Assembly (NCBI RefSeq): GCF_900112405.1
Contig: NZ_FOLI01000001.1
Coordinates: 310,001 to 374,000 of the forward strand
Direction: 5' to 3'
DNA length: 64,000 nucleotides
Origin: Fructobacillus durionis
GTDB taxonomy: Bacteria > Bacillota > Bacilli > Lactobacillales > Lactobacillaceae
Shown here: piece after piece, positions 53,765 through 61,434 of the stretch
Numbering within the stretch: the stretch's first letter is position 1
Layout: every line of letters begins with the position of its first letter
The notes under the pieces: model-generated
Told to the model about the DNA's origin: nothing
Databases searched by the model: none
What the model saw: only the letters and a program-made list of their open reading frames with translations
Position numbers and translations under genes: made by a program

Positions 53765-54934
53765 ATGGCAGTTGGAATTGAACAGATGGCTTTTTACACG
53801 CCGGGCTTGTCACTGGATATGATTGATCTGGCCAATGCTCGTGGCGAAGAACCAGACAAGTACACGATTGGAATCGGTCAGAGCACCCAGTCCATCGTGC
53901 CAAACTACGAAGACGTGGTCACGATGGGGGTTAATGCGGCTCGCACTTTCATTGATAAAGTCGATGTGGAAGCCATTGACATGCTGCTTTTTGCAACGGA
54001 GTCTGGGGTCGATAATTCGAAGTCGGGGTCGATTTTTGCCAAGAACTTCCTGGGCTTGAAAGAGGGCATCCGGGCCATCGAGATGAAGCAGGCCTGCTAT
54101 GCGGGAACCTTTGCTTTGATGCAGGCCAAGGATTTTGTGACCCTTCATCCGAAGAAGAAAGTCCTGGTGATCGCTTCTGACATCGCTCGTTACGGTTTGA
54201 AAACACCAGGCGAAGTGACTCAGGGGGCGGGGGCTGTAGCAATGCTTATCTCGGCGGAGCCGAAGGTCGCTGTTATCAATGACGACACTGTCTACATGGT
54301 TCGGGATGAACCAGATTTCTGGCGGCCCATTGACTCTGACATCGCCTTGGTAGACGGTCATCAGTCAACGGACGTTTACAAGGAAATGTTCCTGGACTTG
54401 TGGGGCCGCTACAAGGCAGAAAAGGGCGTTGAGCTCGGTGATTTGGCCGGCTGGGGCTTCCACATGCCTTATACGAAGATGGGTAAGAAAGCTTTGGAGC
54501 AGATTTTGCCAGAGGTCGACAACGACCAGGCCGAGTTGCTGCGGGAGCGACTTTGTGACGCGCAGTTTTATAACCGGCATGTTGGGAATTTGTATACGGG
54601 GTCGTTGTATCTGTCCTTTATCTCGCTCCTTGATCAGAGTAAGCAGCTAAAGGCGGGGGACCGAATTGGCATGTTCTCCTTTGGCTCAGGGGCCGAGGCA
54701 GAATTGTTCTCATTGACTTTGGTGGACGGCTATCAAGAAGTGATTGCCGCAAACAAGGTGCAAGAGATGCTGGATGACCGGAAGCGTTTGTCCATGGCTG
54801 AATACGAACAGGCCTTTCAGAGCCAACTCTTTGATTCCAGCCAGGATGTTGCTTCGGATGCGCCTGAGAAAACGGGCCTCTGCCAGTTTACTGGTTGGCA
54901 GGAACGTTACCGTCAGTATCGGATGGCTAAATAA
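53765..54934 (+). CDS. mvaS: hydroxymethylglutaryl-CoA synthase
   Basis: A 389-residue thiolase-fold enzyme that condenses acetyl-CoA and acetoacetyl-CoA, an early step of the mevalonate isoprenoid route used by lactic acid bacteria. Catalytic Cys is in EMKQACYAGT (~111), with the general-base region in ATESGVDNSKSG and the C-terminal MFSFGSGAEAELFSL. AAGGAG lies 7 bases before the ATG at 53765. Single-gene unit with terminators on both sides. Confidence 0.95.
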   Translation: MAVGIEQMAFYTPGLSLDMIDLANARGEEPDKYTIGIGQSTQSIVPNYEDVVTMGVNAARTFIDKVDVEAIDMLLFATESGVDNSKSGSIFAKNFLGLKEGIRAIEMKQACYAGTFALMQAKDFVTLHPKKKVLVIASDIARYGLKTPGEVTQGAGAVAMLISAEPKVAVINDDTVYMVRDEPDFWRPIDSDIALVDGHQSTDVYKEMFLDLWGRYKAEKGVELGDLAGWGFHMPYTKMGKKALEQILPEVDNDQAELLRERLCDAQFYNRHVGNLYTGSLYLSFISLLDQSKQLKAGDRIGMFSFGSGAEAELFSLTLVDGYQEVIAANKVQEMLDDRKRLSMAEYEQAFQSQLFDSSQDVASDAPEKTGLCQFTGWQERYRQYRMAK

Positions 54935-54941
54935 ATTTTAT

Positions 54942-54976
54942 AAACCGCTTGGAGAGTGATTTCCGAGCGGTTTTTT
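54942..54976 (+). terminator. intrinsic terminator of mvaS
   Basis: AACCGCT-t-GG / CC-g-AGCGGTTTTTT. Confidence 0.82.
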
Positions 54977-55055
54977 CGATACATTTTTTAGAAAGTAATC
55001 TAATAGTCACAGAATTTTGATACACTAGTTTTAAGACATAAAGAGGGAGTTTACC

Positions 55056-55499
55056 ATGGCAAAACGAGTATATCTAGCAGGTCCGTTTTTCTCAGAAACA
55101 CAGGTTGCACAGGTCGAACGGTTGGAAAAGGTCTTAGCCGCCCATCCCCAAATCGGCGATGTTTTCTCACCACGTAAGCATCAGCACGAAGAGTACGAAC
55201 TATTCTCACCAGAATGGCAGAAGGTTACCTATGCCTCTGACGTACAAGCAATCAATGACTGTGATTTGATTGTGGCCTTGTCCGACTTTGACGGGGCCGA
55301 TGCTGATTCAGGAACTGCCTGGGAACTTGGCTACGCTTTTGCTAAGAAAATTCCAGTGGTCATTGTCAAAGAAGATGAAGTAACCTTGAACTTGATGCTG
55401 GCACAGTCCTTGACGGCTTACCTGCACACGGTTGAAGATGTGGCGGATTACGACTTTGAAAAAATGCCAAAAATTCCTTACGACGGCGCTGTCGTATAA
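55056..55499 (+). CDS. nucleoside 2-deoxyribosyltransferase
   Basis: A 147-residue NDT-family enzyme that swaps bases between deoxyribonucleosides in salvage. VYLAGPFFSETQ forms the N-terminal substrate loop, CDLIVALSDFDGADADSGTAWELGYAFA carries the catalytic glutamate. Typical of Lactobacillales. GAGGGAG ribosome site. Confidence 0.9.
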   Translation: MAKRVYLAGPFFSETQVAQVERLEKVLAAHPQIGDVFSPRKHQHEEYELFSPEWQKVTYASDVQAINDCDLIVALSDFDGADADSGTAWELGYAFAKKIPVVIVKEDEVTLNLMLAQSLTAYLHTVEDVADYDFEKMPKIPYDGAVV

Positions 55500-55509
55500 A
55501 AAAACACAA

Positions 55510-55535
55510 AAAGGGCAGGCGAAAACCTGTCCTTT
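55510..55535 (+). terminator. probable intrinsic terminator (short T tail)
   Basis: AAAGGGCAGG-cgaaaa-CCTGTCCTTT. Confidence 0.6.
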
Positions 55536-55583
55536 CGCGTATAATTTAGTATTAAATAAAGAAGCCTAAGTGGCGAAGGAGTA

Positions 55584-55853
55584 ATGATGAAAGCAGTTGT
55601 AACCGTAGTTGGACAGGACAAGACAGGAATCGTGGCGGGAATCGCCAACGAATTAGCAGCCTATGGCGTTAACATTTTGGATTTGTCACAGACGATTATG
55701 TCCAAGACTTTCACCATGTCAATGCTTGTTGAATTGGGTGGCGAAGACTCATTTAACGAATTGCATGCAGCCTTGAAGGAAAAGGGAACAAAGATGGGCG
55801 TTGCCGTTCACGTGCAACGTGAAGAAATCTTTGAAGCCATGTCACGCATCTAA
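55584..55853 (+). CDS. ACT-domain protein (UPF0237)
   Basis: An 89-residue protein consisting of an ACT domain ([34 protein letters not shown]). Such domains bind amino acids or other small ligands; E. coli GcvR is a distant relative. It is followed 26 bases later by the UPF0210 gene, a pairing kept in many firmicutes, so it may sense a ligand for that enzyme-like protein. Function unproven. AAGGAG ribosome site. Confidence 0.88.
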   Translation: MMKAVVTVVGQDKTGIVAGIANELAAYGVNILDLSQTIMSKTFTMSMLVELGGEDSFNELHAALKEKGTKMGVAVHVQREEIFEAMSRI

Positions 55854-55879
55854 TCGAGCACAGTACGAAGGATTTAAAC

Positions 55880-57223
55880 ATGGAAACTAGTCAGATTATT
55901 GAAACCATTAAGATGGTCGAAGAGGATAACTTCGACATCCGTACAGTGACAATGGGAATTTCCCTTTTGGACACTGTGGCAAGTACTCCTGAAGAAACTG
56001 CCAAGAACATCTACAAGAAGATTACGACCTACGCCAAGGACTTGGTAGCGGTTGCCGAACAAATCGAACGCGAATACGGTGTGCCAATTACAAACAAACG
56101 TATCTCCGTTACGCCAATCTCTTTGGTGGCTGGATCAGCCAACGAAGAAGAAATCTTGCTTTTGGCCCACGCCATGGACGATGCTGCCAAGGAAGTCGGC
56201 GTGGACTTCATCGGTGGTTACTCAGCCCTCGTTCAAAAGGGATTCTCACACGGTGACTTGGCTTTGATTCACTCATTGCCACGTGCTTTGACGGAGACGG
56301 ACTTGGTTATGTCTTCTGTTAACATTGGTTCATCCAAGGCCGGTATGAACTTGGACGCTGTTAAGTTGATGGGTGAAACCGTCAAGAAGATTACGGACTT
56401 GTCTGACACAGCCAATGCTAAGATGGTGATCTTTGCTAACGCGGTCGAAGACAATCCATTCATGGCCGGTGCCTTCCACGGTGTGACGGAACCAGATGTT
56501 GTCATTAACGTCGGTGTTTCAGGTCCAGGTGTGGTGAAGCGTGCCCTTGATAAAGTCAAAGGTGAATCCATCACGACGGTGGCCGAAACAATTAAGAAGA
56601 CGGCCTTCAAGATTACTCGTGTTGGTCAGTTGGTTGGCTCATTGGCTGCCGAACGCTTGGGTGTTCAATTCGGAATCGTTGACCTTTCATTGGCACCAAC
56701 ACCAGCCCGTGGTGATTCGGTTGCTGAAGTTTTGGAAGCCATCGGTTTGGAACAGGTTGGTGCCCACGGTACCACCGCTTGCTTAATGATGCTAAACGAT
56801 GCCGTTAAGAAGGGTGGCGTGATGGCTGCCCAAGGAGTTGGTGGTTTGTCTGGTGCCTTCATTCCTGTTTCTGAAGATGCCGGCATGATTGACGCTGTTA
56901 AGGCCGGGACTTTGTCATTGGCCAAACTGGAAGCCATGACGTCAGTTTGTTCTGTTGGTTTGGACATGATCGCCATCCCTGGTGAAACGCCAGCTACGAC
57001 GATTTCTGGAATGATTGCTGATGAAGCGGCCATTGGAATCCAGAACAACAAGACGACTGCCGTTCGTATTTTGCCTACGAACGGTGCCAAGGTCGGTGAC
57101 ATGATTGATTACGGTGGCCTTTTGGGTACTGCGCCGGTTATGCCTGTTGTAGACAAGTCTTCTGCAGAATTCATCAACCGTGGTGGACACGTGCCAGCAC
57201 CAATTCACTCATTTAAGAACTAA
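55880..57223 (+). CDS. PFL-family protein UPF0210 (DUF711)
   Basis: A 447-residue protein related in fold to the pyruvate formate-lyase family, with [30 protein letters not shown] and the glycine-rich [15 protein letters not shown] segments. No glycyl-radical motif was recognised. Function unknown. Its constant pairing with the upstream ACT-domain gene implies a shared pathway. The start has only a weak ribosome site (AAGGA), so coupling is likely. Confidence 0.88.
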   Translation: METSQIIETIKMVEEDNFDIRTVTMGISLLDTVASTPEETAKNIYKKITTYAKDLVAVAEQIEREYGVPITNKRISVTPISLVAGSANEEEILLLAHAMDDAAKEVGVDFIGGYSALVQKGFSHGDLALIHSLPRALTETDLVMSSVNIGSSKAGMNLDAVKLMGETVKKITDLSDTANAKMVIFANAVEDNPFMAGAFHGVTEPDVVINVGVSGPGVVKRALDKVKGESITTVAETIKKTAFKITRVGQLVGSLAAERLGVQFGIVDLSLAPTPARGDSVAEVLEAIGLEQVGAHGTTACLMMLNDAVKKGGVMAAQGVGGLSGAFIPVSEDAGMIDAVKAGTLSLAKLEAMTSVCSVGLDMIAIPGETPATTISGMIADEAAIGIQNNKTTAVRILPTNGAKVGDMIDYGGLLGTAPVMPVVDKSSAEFINRGGHVPAPIHSFKN

Positions 57224-57244
57224 TTTTTGATAACTGTATAAGAA

Positions 57245-57284
57245 AAACGCTCCTTTGTCGATATGAGACAAAGGGGCGTTTTTT
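57245..57284 (+). terminator. intrinsic terminator
   Basis: AACGC-t-CCTTTGTC / GACAAAGG-g-GCGTTTTTT. Confidence 0.9.
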
Positions 57285-57381
57285 GCTATATGCAGGGGGA
57301 GGAAATCTTGCTATTCTTTGGATGAACTTTGTTACTCCTGCATGGTGTTGTAGTTAGGCACCAGGAAAGGAGGATGAAGAT

Positions 57382-57501
57382 TTGAATATTTTAGTTATTC
57401 TAATGCAATTGCTTGATGCCATACTATTTCCGGTATTAACTGCAATGTTAGCGGATTTAGTGCTAACTAAATTGCATAAATGGTTAAATCGTAAAGATTA
57501 A
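57382..57501 (+). CDS. Fst-like type I toxin peptide
   Basis: A 39-residue hydrophobic peptide starting at TTG (57382), with AAAGGAGG 8 bases upstream. The sequence has a single membrane helix with a central proline (LLDAILFPVLTAMLADLVL) and ends in a Trp-containing basic tail, HKWLNRKD, the pattern of Fst/Ldr membrane toxins of enterococcal par-type loci. Its mRNA ends at a GGCTGGCCAGCC terminator. Three convergent antisense units follow, as expected for a type I toxin. Too short for usual gene callers. Confidence 0.72.
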   Translation: MNILVILMQLLDAILFPVLTAMLADLVLTKLHKWLNRKD

Positions 57502-57510
57502 TCATATGTG

Positions 57511-57537
57511 CCTCGGCTGGCCAGCCGGGGCTTTTTA
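57511..57537 (+). terminator. terminator of the Fst-like toxin mRNA
   Basis: CC-t-CGGCTGGCCAGCCG-g-GG followed by CTTTTT. It shares the GCTGGCC core with the opposing antisense-RNA terminators, offering loop-loop contact. Confidence 0.8.
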
Positions 57538-57542
57538 GTATA

Positions 57543-57607
57543 AAAAAACCACCGCTGGCCGGCGGTGGTCTTGGAAGGAGAATGAAAACTCTTTTCCTAG
57601 TTATTCT
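57543..57607 (-). ncRNA. candidate antitoxin RNA, unit 1
   Basis: Minus-strand promoter TTTACA (57636-57641), 16-base spacer, TATAAT (57614-57619); predicted RNA of about 65 bases ending in ACCACCGCCGGCCAGCGGTGGT and T7. It contains TTTTCATTCTCCTTCC, which pairs with the toxin ribosome region GGAAAGGAGGATGAA with one bulge and one G-U. Confidence 0.68.
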
Positions 57608-57666
57608 GGTTTGATTATATCACACTAAAATGGCTTGTAAATTATCATAATATGAATCTTCATAAT

Positions 57667-57731
57667 AAAAAGCCACCGCTGGCCGGCGGTGGCTTTGAAA
57701 GAAGAACAAAAGCTCTAACTTCAAATACTCT
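57667..57731 (-). ncRNA. candidate antitoxin RNA, unit 2
   Basis: Minus-strand promoter TTTACA (57760-57765), 16-base spacer, TATAGT (57738-57743); RNA ends in GCCACCGCCGGCCAGCGGTGGC and T5. The segment opposite GAAAGAAGAAC is a weaker match to the toxin ribosome region than in unit 1. Confidence 0.6.
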
Positions 57732-57788
57732 ATTTAGACTATATCACGATGTATTTGGTTGTAAACCCTTACAGTATGAATAATCATA

Positions 57789-57853
57789 ATAAAACCACCA
57801 CTAGCCGGTGGTGGTTCTGAGAGGAGAATAAGAAATTGATCTCCAATACTGCT
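57789..57853 (-). ncRNA. candidate antitoxin RNA, unit 3 (promoter degenerate)
   Basis: Same layout: terminator AACCACCACCGGCTAGTGGTGGTT with short T tail and a CTTATTCTCCTCTC antisense-like segment. The -10 reads TATGTT and the -35 position TAGGAT, so this copy may be weak or silent. Confidence 0.45.
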
Positions 57854-57954
57854 TCTTAAACATATCACGACGTAAGCAACATCCTAATTCTCAATCAGAA
57901 TATATGCCTAAAGGGGATATATCTTGATGACGGCGGTCAATGAAAAGTAAGCAC

Positions 57955-57983
57955 AAAAAAAGACCCGAACGGGTCTTTTTGAC
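57955..57983 (-). terminator. intrinsic terminator of the gene starting at 58236
   Basis: On the minus strand AAAAAGACCCG-tt-CGGGTCTTTTTTT; nearly symmetric, so it may also stop plus-strand transcription. Confidence 0.8.
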
Positions 57984-57987
57984 TTGA

Positions 57988-58236
57988 TTAATGACGGCGA
58001 CTGGCACGTGCGCCATAGTCGTAACGGTCATTTGCAGCAATTACGCGCTTCGTCAGTAAGTCAGAAGCTTGGTGATGTTGTTCTTCATAGTGGCGACCTT
58101 CTTCCAAGGCGACACGCTTATCACGATTGTTTAAAATGTTATCGCGGAATCGTAGGAAGAAGGCTGAGAACTTAACTCGCTTCATTTCCAGGTTGTGACG
58201 CAAGTAATCGGTATTTGAATTAATTGGTAAGTTCAT
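57988..58236 (-). CDS. small basic protein of unknown function
   Basis: An 82-residue, Arg/His/Asn-rich soluble protein (MKRVKFSAFFLRFRDNIL, EEGRHYEEQHHQAS and the end YDYGARASRRH). No family recognised. The ATG at 58236 has AGGAGG 7 bases upstream. It has its own terminator and lies between the Fst-like locus and xerC on the opposite strand. Strong ribosome site and normal codon use support a real gene. Confidence 0.65.
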   Translation of the reverse strand: MNLPINSNTDYLRHNLEMKRVKFSAFFLRFRDNILNNRDKRVALEEGRHYEEQHHQASDLLTKRVIAANDRYDYGARASRRH

Positions 58237-58354
58237 TAGATTGCCTCCTAGCACTTGTTTAACTATGTCTACTATACTGCCCGGAAGCCCTGGATAATAT
58301 GGTTTTTGCTAAATCGTAAGGGTCTTTACTTTTTCTTAAAAACTAGCTTTAGCG

Positions 58355-58360
58355 TATAAT
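58355..58360 (+). promoter_or_regulatory. -10 box of xerC, leaderless arrangement
   Basis: TATAAT ends 6 bases before the xerC ATG at 58367. A weak TTTCTT lies 17 bases upstream as possible -35. No Shine-Dalgarno between. Confidence 0.55.
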
Positions 58361-58366
58361 GGAATT

Positions 58367-59290
58367 ATGGAAAAAGAACTGGCACAATACCAATCATATT
58401 TGAATGCTGAGCGTGGCTATTCTTCTTTGACGGTAGAAGCCTACAGTAAGGATATTCAGGCCTTTGTCGACTATTTGAAGGACAACGGCGGCTTCACACG
58501 TTTTCAAAGTGTTCAGCCTCTGGATGTCCGCGTTTACTTAGCTTCTTTATATGATGAGGTCTTGGCCCGAACGACCATTGCTCGTAAGGTATCGAGTTTG
58601 AAGAACTTTTACGCCTACTTAGTTAAAGAAGGGCTAGCGCAGGATAATCCTTTTGAGGGGGTGGCCTTGCGTAAACACCAGGCCCACTTGCCGGAGTTTT
58701 TGTATGACAACGAGCTACAGGCCCTTTTTAAGGTGGCCTATGATAAAAAGGACCATCCCCAGTACCGACGGGATGCTGCGCTTCTGGAGTTTCTCTTTGC
58801 GACTGGGGTTCGTGTTTCGGAGCTGTCGGGGATGCACCTTGATCAGTTGGATTTGAATAACCAGTTGGTGTTGGTACACGGAAAGGGGAATAAAGATCGT
58901 TACGTGCCCTTTGGCTCCTATGCGAAGAAGGCCTTGCAGGATTACTTGGAAAACGACCGGCCGGAACTCTTGGCTAAGAATAAAAAGTCGGACAAGCCAG
59001 AAGAGGTCTTTTTGAACACACATGGTGGGGCCTTGACCTCGGCAGGGGTGACTTATATCTTGCAGCAGTTGATGAACAAAACCTCCTTGACTGGTAAGAT
59101 TCATCCCCACATGCTCCGCCATACTTTTGCGACGGCTTTGCTGAACCGGGGAGCGGATATGCGAACGGTACAAGAGCTATTGGGCCACGCCAATCTGTCA
59201 ACAACACAGATTTATACCCATGTATCGAAAGCCACGCTACAGTCCTCTTATCAGAACTACTTCCCACGTGCGAAGCGTGAAAATGAGTAA
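58367..59290 (+). CDS. xerC: tyrosine recombinase XerC
   Basis: A 307-residue integrase-family protein: SAM-like core-binding domain (~1-90), catalytic domain with Arg in TGVRVSELSGMHLDQLD, Lys in GKGNKDRYVPF, HMLRHTFATALLNRG (H-x-x-R), LGHANLSTTQIYTH (His and nucleophile Tyr). It resolves chromosome dimers at dif with a partner. No phage genes nearby, so a housekeeping Xer protein. Its start lies at the predicted transcript end. Confidence 0.92.
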   Translation: MEKELAQYQSYLNAERGYSSLTVEAYSKDIQAFVDYLKDNGGFTRFQSVQPLDVRVYLASLYDEVLARTTIARKVSSLKNFYAYLVKEGLAQDNPFEGVALRKHQAHLPEFLYDNELQALFKVAYDKKDHPQYRRDAALLEFLFATGVRVSELSGMHLDQLDLNNQLVLVHGKGNKDRYVPFGSYAKKALQDYLENDRPELLAKNKKSDKPEEVFLNTHGGALTSAGVTYILQQLMNKTSLTGKIHPHMLRHTFATALLNRGADMRTVQELLGHANLSTTQIYTHVSKATLQSSYQNYFPRAKRENE

Positions 59291-59326
59291 CCGCTTTCAA
59301 TTGCCTTATAAAGGCGTTTTTATCTA

Positions 59327-59355
59327 TTGTCATAATAAAAAAGAGGTAGTAAAAT
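59327..59355 (+). promoter_or_regulatory. promoter of the epimerase gene, leaderless arrangement
   Basis: TTGTCA (59327-59332), 17-base spacer, TAAAAT (59350-59355). The ATG is at 59362, 6 bases further, with no Shine-Dalgarno. Confidence 0.75.
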
Positions 59356-59361
59356 AAAAGC

Positions 59362-60237
59362 ATGATAACCCTAGAAAATGACAAACTAACAGTAAAGATT
59401 AACGAGCACGGGGCAGAATTAACTTCTGTTTGGAATAAGGAAGATAGCCTTGAGTACATTTGGTACGGCGATCCCATGTACTGGGGACGCCATGCGCCAA
59501 ACCTCTTTCCAATTGTGGGCCGTTTGCAAGGTGACCAATTCAATTTGGCTGGCCAAACTTACTACATGAACCAACACGGATTCGCCCGTAACATGGACTT
59601 CACCGTTGTGGAACGAGATGCGGACTACGTGCGTTTTTCACTTTCTGATTCAGAGGCCACTTGGCGTATTTACCCATTTGCCTTTAAGTTTGATGTCATT
59701 TTCCGTTTAAAGGGTTCTGAACTCTTTGTGGATTATGAAGTTCATAACCCTGACAAGCAGAAGTCACTTTTCTTCTCAGTTGGTGGACACCCTGGTTTCA
59801 ACCTGCCTTTGGACGGCGGTAAGTTCTCAGATTACTACCTATCAGTTAAGCCTGAAAAGGTTTACGATCGGATTCGCTTGGTTGGGCCTTACTCAAATCC
59901 GAACATGCCATCGCCATTTAACGCCGATATTCCTCTGCGTTTGCGCCAGGAAGATTACCATGATGATGCCATCATTTTGAAGTTGGACCGCCAAAAGGCA
60001 ACCTTCTTGTTGGCCCGTTTGGCTAACCAGCACGGCATGGAAATGACCGTTGATAACGCCCAGTACCTGGGTATCTGGACGCCCGCTGGTAAGGATGCAC
60101 CATTTATCTGTATCGAACCATGGTGGGGAATTGCTGACACGGTGGATGCAACCGGAAACTTCAAAGAAAAGTTTGGCTGCAACGTTTTGGCAGCCGGTGA
60201 TACCTTCAACGGTACTTACTCAATGAACTTCTTCTAA
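59362..60237 (+). CDS. aldose 1-epimerase family protein (LacX/galactose mutarotase-like)
   Basis: A 291-residue beta-sandwich mutarotase-like protein: N-terminal LTVKINEHGAELTSVWNKED, NQHGFARNMDF (His region), VGGHPGFNLPL (second His) and a C-terminal CIEPWWGIAD (catalytic Glu). It resembles the LacX/YeaD branch, which interconverts sugar or sugar-phosphate anomers. It is a single gene; a strong promoter places the ATG at the transcript end. Confidence 0.88.
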   Translation: MITLENDKLTVKINEHGAELTSVWNKEDSLEYIWYGDPMYWGRHAPNLFPIVGRLQGDQFNLAGQTYYMNQHGFARNMDFTVVERDADYVRFSLSDSEATWRIYPFAFKFDVIFRLKGSELFVDYEVHNPDKQKSLFFSVGGHPGFNLPLDGGKFSDYYLSVKPEKVYDRIRLVGPYSNPNMPSPFNADIPLRLRQEDYHDDAIILKLDRQKATFLLARLANQHGMEMTVDNAQYLGIWTPAGKDAPFICIEPWWGIADTVDATGNFKEKFGCNVLAAGDTFNGTYSMNFF

Positions 60238-60254
60238 GATTAATAAAAAAGGAA

Positions 60255-60284
60255 AAGCCAGGCGCAACGCACCTGGCTTTTGTG
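60255..60284 (+). terminator. intrinsic terminator
   Basis: AAAAGCCAGG / CCTGGCTTTTGT hairpin. Confidence 0.75.
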
Positions 60285-60292
60285 TGAATAAT

Positions 60293-61189
60293 ATGGATTT
60301 TTTGACTCTAATTAAAGAAAAGCATGCGATTAACCAGGCCGCTTTGGCAGTGCCAATGGCCCTGGGACCAAATGATAAGTTCACGCCTTTCCGGCGACTC
60401 TTGGATACCGAGAATCCCGATGCTGTCATTTGGCAGGCGGACGCCATTGCTGATGACTTCTCAAAGGAAGTAATCTGGGACCAAGTTAAGCAGGGCGGTG
60501 CTCAAGCAGTTGATGAGGGCGACATGTCAGCCATGAAGAAGGCTTCCATGAAGGCTGAACTCGATAAGGCCCATGAAGAATTTCTATCAAACTGGCCAAG
60601 TATCCAGCAGCAGATCATTCAAGAACTACTGCAAAATGCGAAACAAACTGCGAATGGCCGCTACCTCTTTTTGTCCTATGCAACAAAAGAAGAGGGCGGC
60701 TCTGGCGAAATGGCTCCGGCGGACCAAGCCTTCTTCTTGGTATCGACTTTAAAGGCTGGTGGACAGGATTTTGCAGGTGCCTACATCCCAAGTCACTTGG
60801 ATGAAAACTTGCAGAATAAGGTCCGTGAAGCTGCCAGGTCTGCTGACGTATTGACAATTCAGACCCAGCAATTAGCCGATTTGGATGAGCAGACTTTGAC
60901 GACTGCCTTTGAAAAAGCGGTGGAAGCAGGGGATGATTTCTTGAATTTGGAGATTTCAGCAGCTGTGCTTGGAGAATACGATGTTTCAGATATTGAACTG
61001 ATTCTATCAAATTTGTTAAGTAAGTACGCTGATAAGTTGCACCTAATTTTGACTTTGACAGGTCAGTTGAGCAAGGAACAGTTGGAGTCTTGGTTGATTT
61101 TGCCATCCGCCTTAGTGACTTTGGCACTATCAGGAAACTACCAAACACCAATGATTCAATCTACGATGAAAGAGTTGGGTTGGAATTAG
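60293..61189 (+). CDS. protein of unknown function
   Basis: A 298-residue soluble, acidic protein, mostly helical by eye with beta-type segments (YLFLSYATKEEGG, FLVSTLKAGG). No known domain recognised. The ATG at 60293 comes 9 bases after a terminator hairpin and has no ribosome site, and a GTG three codons earlier is no better; how it is translated is unclear. Codon use is like the core genes, so it is probably real and expressed. Confidence 0.6.
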   Translation: MDFLTLIKEKHAINQAALAVPMALGPNDKFTPFRRLLDTENPDAVIWQADAIADDFSKEVIWDQVKQGGAQAVDEGDMSAMKKASMKAELDKAHEEFLSNWPSIQQQIIQELLQNAKQTANGRYLFLSYATKEEGGSGEMAPADQAFFLVSTLKAGGQDFAGAYIPSHLDENLQNKVREAARSADVLTIQTQQLADLDEQTLTTAFEKAVEAGDDFLNLEISAAVLGEYDVSDIELILSNLLSKYADKLHLILTLTGQLSKEQLESWLILPSALVTLALSGNYQTPMIQSTMKELGWN

Positions 61190-61213
61190 TTCGTTTTCAA
61201 TTTGAACCAGACA

Positions 61214-61288
61214 TGGTATACTAGTTCTTGACCAACTGGGTAGTATCTATCTACCTACCCGGCACCCGCAAGGGTGTCGTTTTTTTTT
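61214..61288 (+). ncRNA. short promoter-terminator unit: sRNA or attenuated kup leader
   Basis: Extended -10 TGGTATACT (61214-61222), then about 60 bases with a GGGTAG/CTACC hairpin and an intrinsic terminator GGCACCC-gcaa-GGGTGTC followed by T9 (61261-61288). It is either a small RNA, or the start of the kup leader with a regulated terminator, or simply the terminator of the preceding gene next to a chance promoter. Confidence 0.45.
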
Positions 61289-61324
61289 ACAATAAATTCC
61301 TTCAAAATAACTTGTATTGATGAG

Positions 61325-61410
61325 AATTAAGCGTTACAGTCAAACTGTTTACAGGATTATTTACTACTAAATGTTTGATAAAACGCTTCGGGGTGAATGC
61401 CTGATTCTTC
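61325..61410 (+). promoter_or_regulatory. structured leader candidate upstream of kup
   Basis: AAGCGTT (near 61329) pairs with AACGCTT (near 61383); inside are ACAGT-caa-ACTGT and CAAAC/GTTTG pairings; GAAT...ATTC extends the outer stem. It contains GGGGTGAATGCC, faintly like part of the c-di-AMP (ydaO) riboswitch, but the rest of that consensus was not found. Confidence 0.35.
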
Positions 61411-61434
61411 ATATTAATTCGAATTGGAGAAAAG

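Larger units (their letters stand above)
57543..57890. repeat. three tandem ~122-bp units (antisense RNA modules)
   Basis: Each unit has a GC-rich palindrome (near 57550, 57673, 57795), then a purine-rich stretch imitating the toxin leader, then a conserved ATATCAC at the promoter (57618, 57741, 57862). Spacing between units is 121-124 bases. Confidence 0.8.

Noticed and set aside
53810-54361. 183-codon minus-strand open frame inside mvaS.
   Set aside because: Antisense shadow of a conserved gene with no start signals and no recognisable domain.
57543-57820. Three evenly spaced GC-rich palindromes looked like a short CRISPR array.
   Set aside because: The units are ~122 bases apart, the between-unit DNA is itself similar, and each palindrome ends in a T run on the minus strand, which fits terminators of tandem RNAs. 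No cas genes are present.
58367-59290. Phage integrase with attachment site.
   Set aside because: Sequence and length fit housekeeping XerC, with no phage genes or att-like repeats nearby.
61325-61434. ydaO (c-di-AMP) riboswitch before kup.
   Set aside because: Only a GGGGTGAATGCC stretch resembles the consensus; the other conserved blocks were not found, so it is kept only as an unclassified leader.
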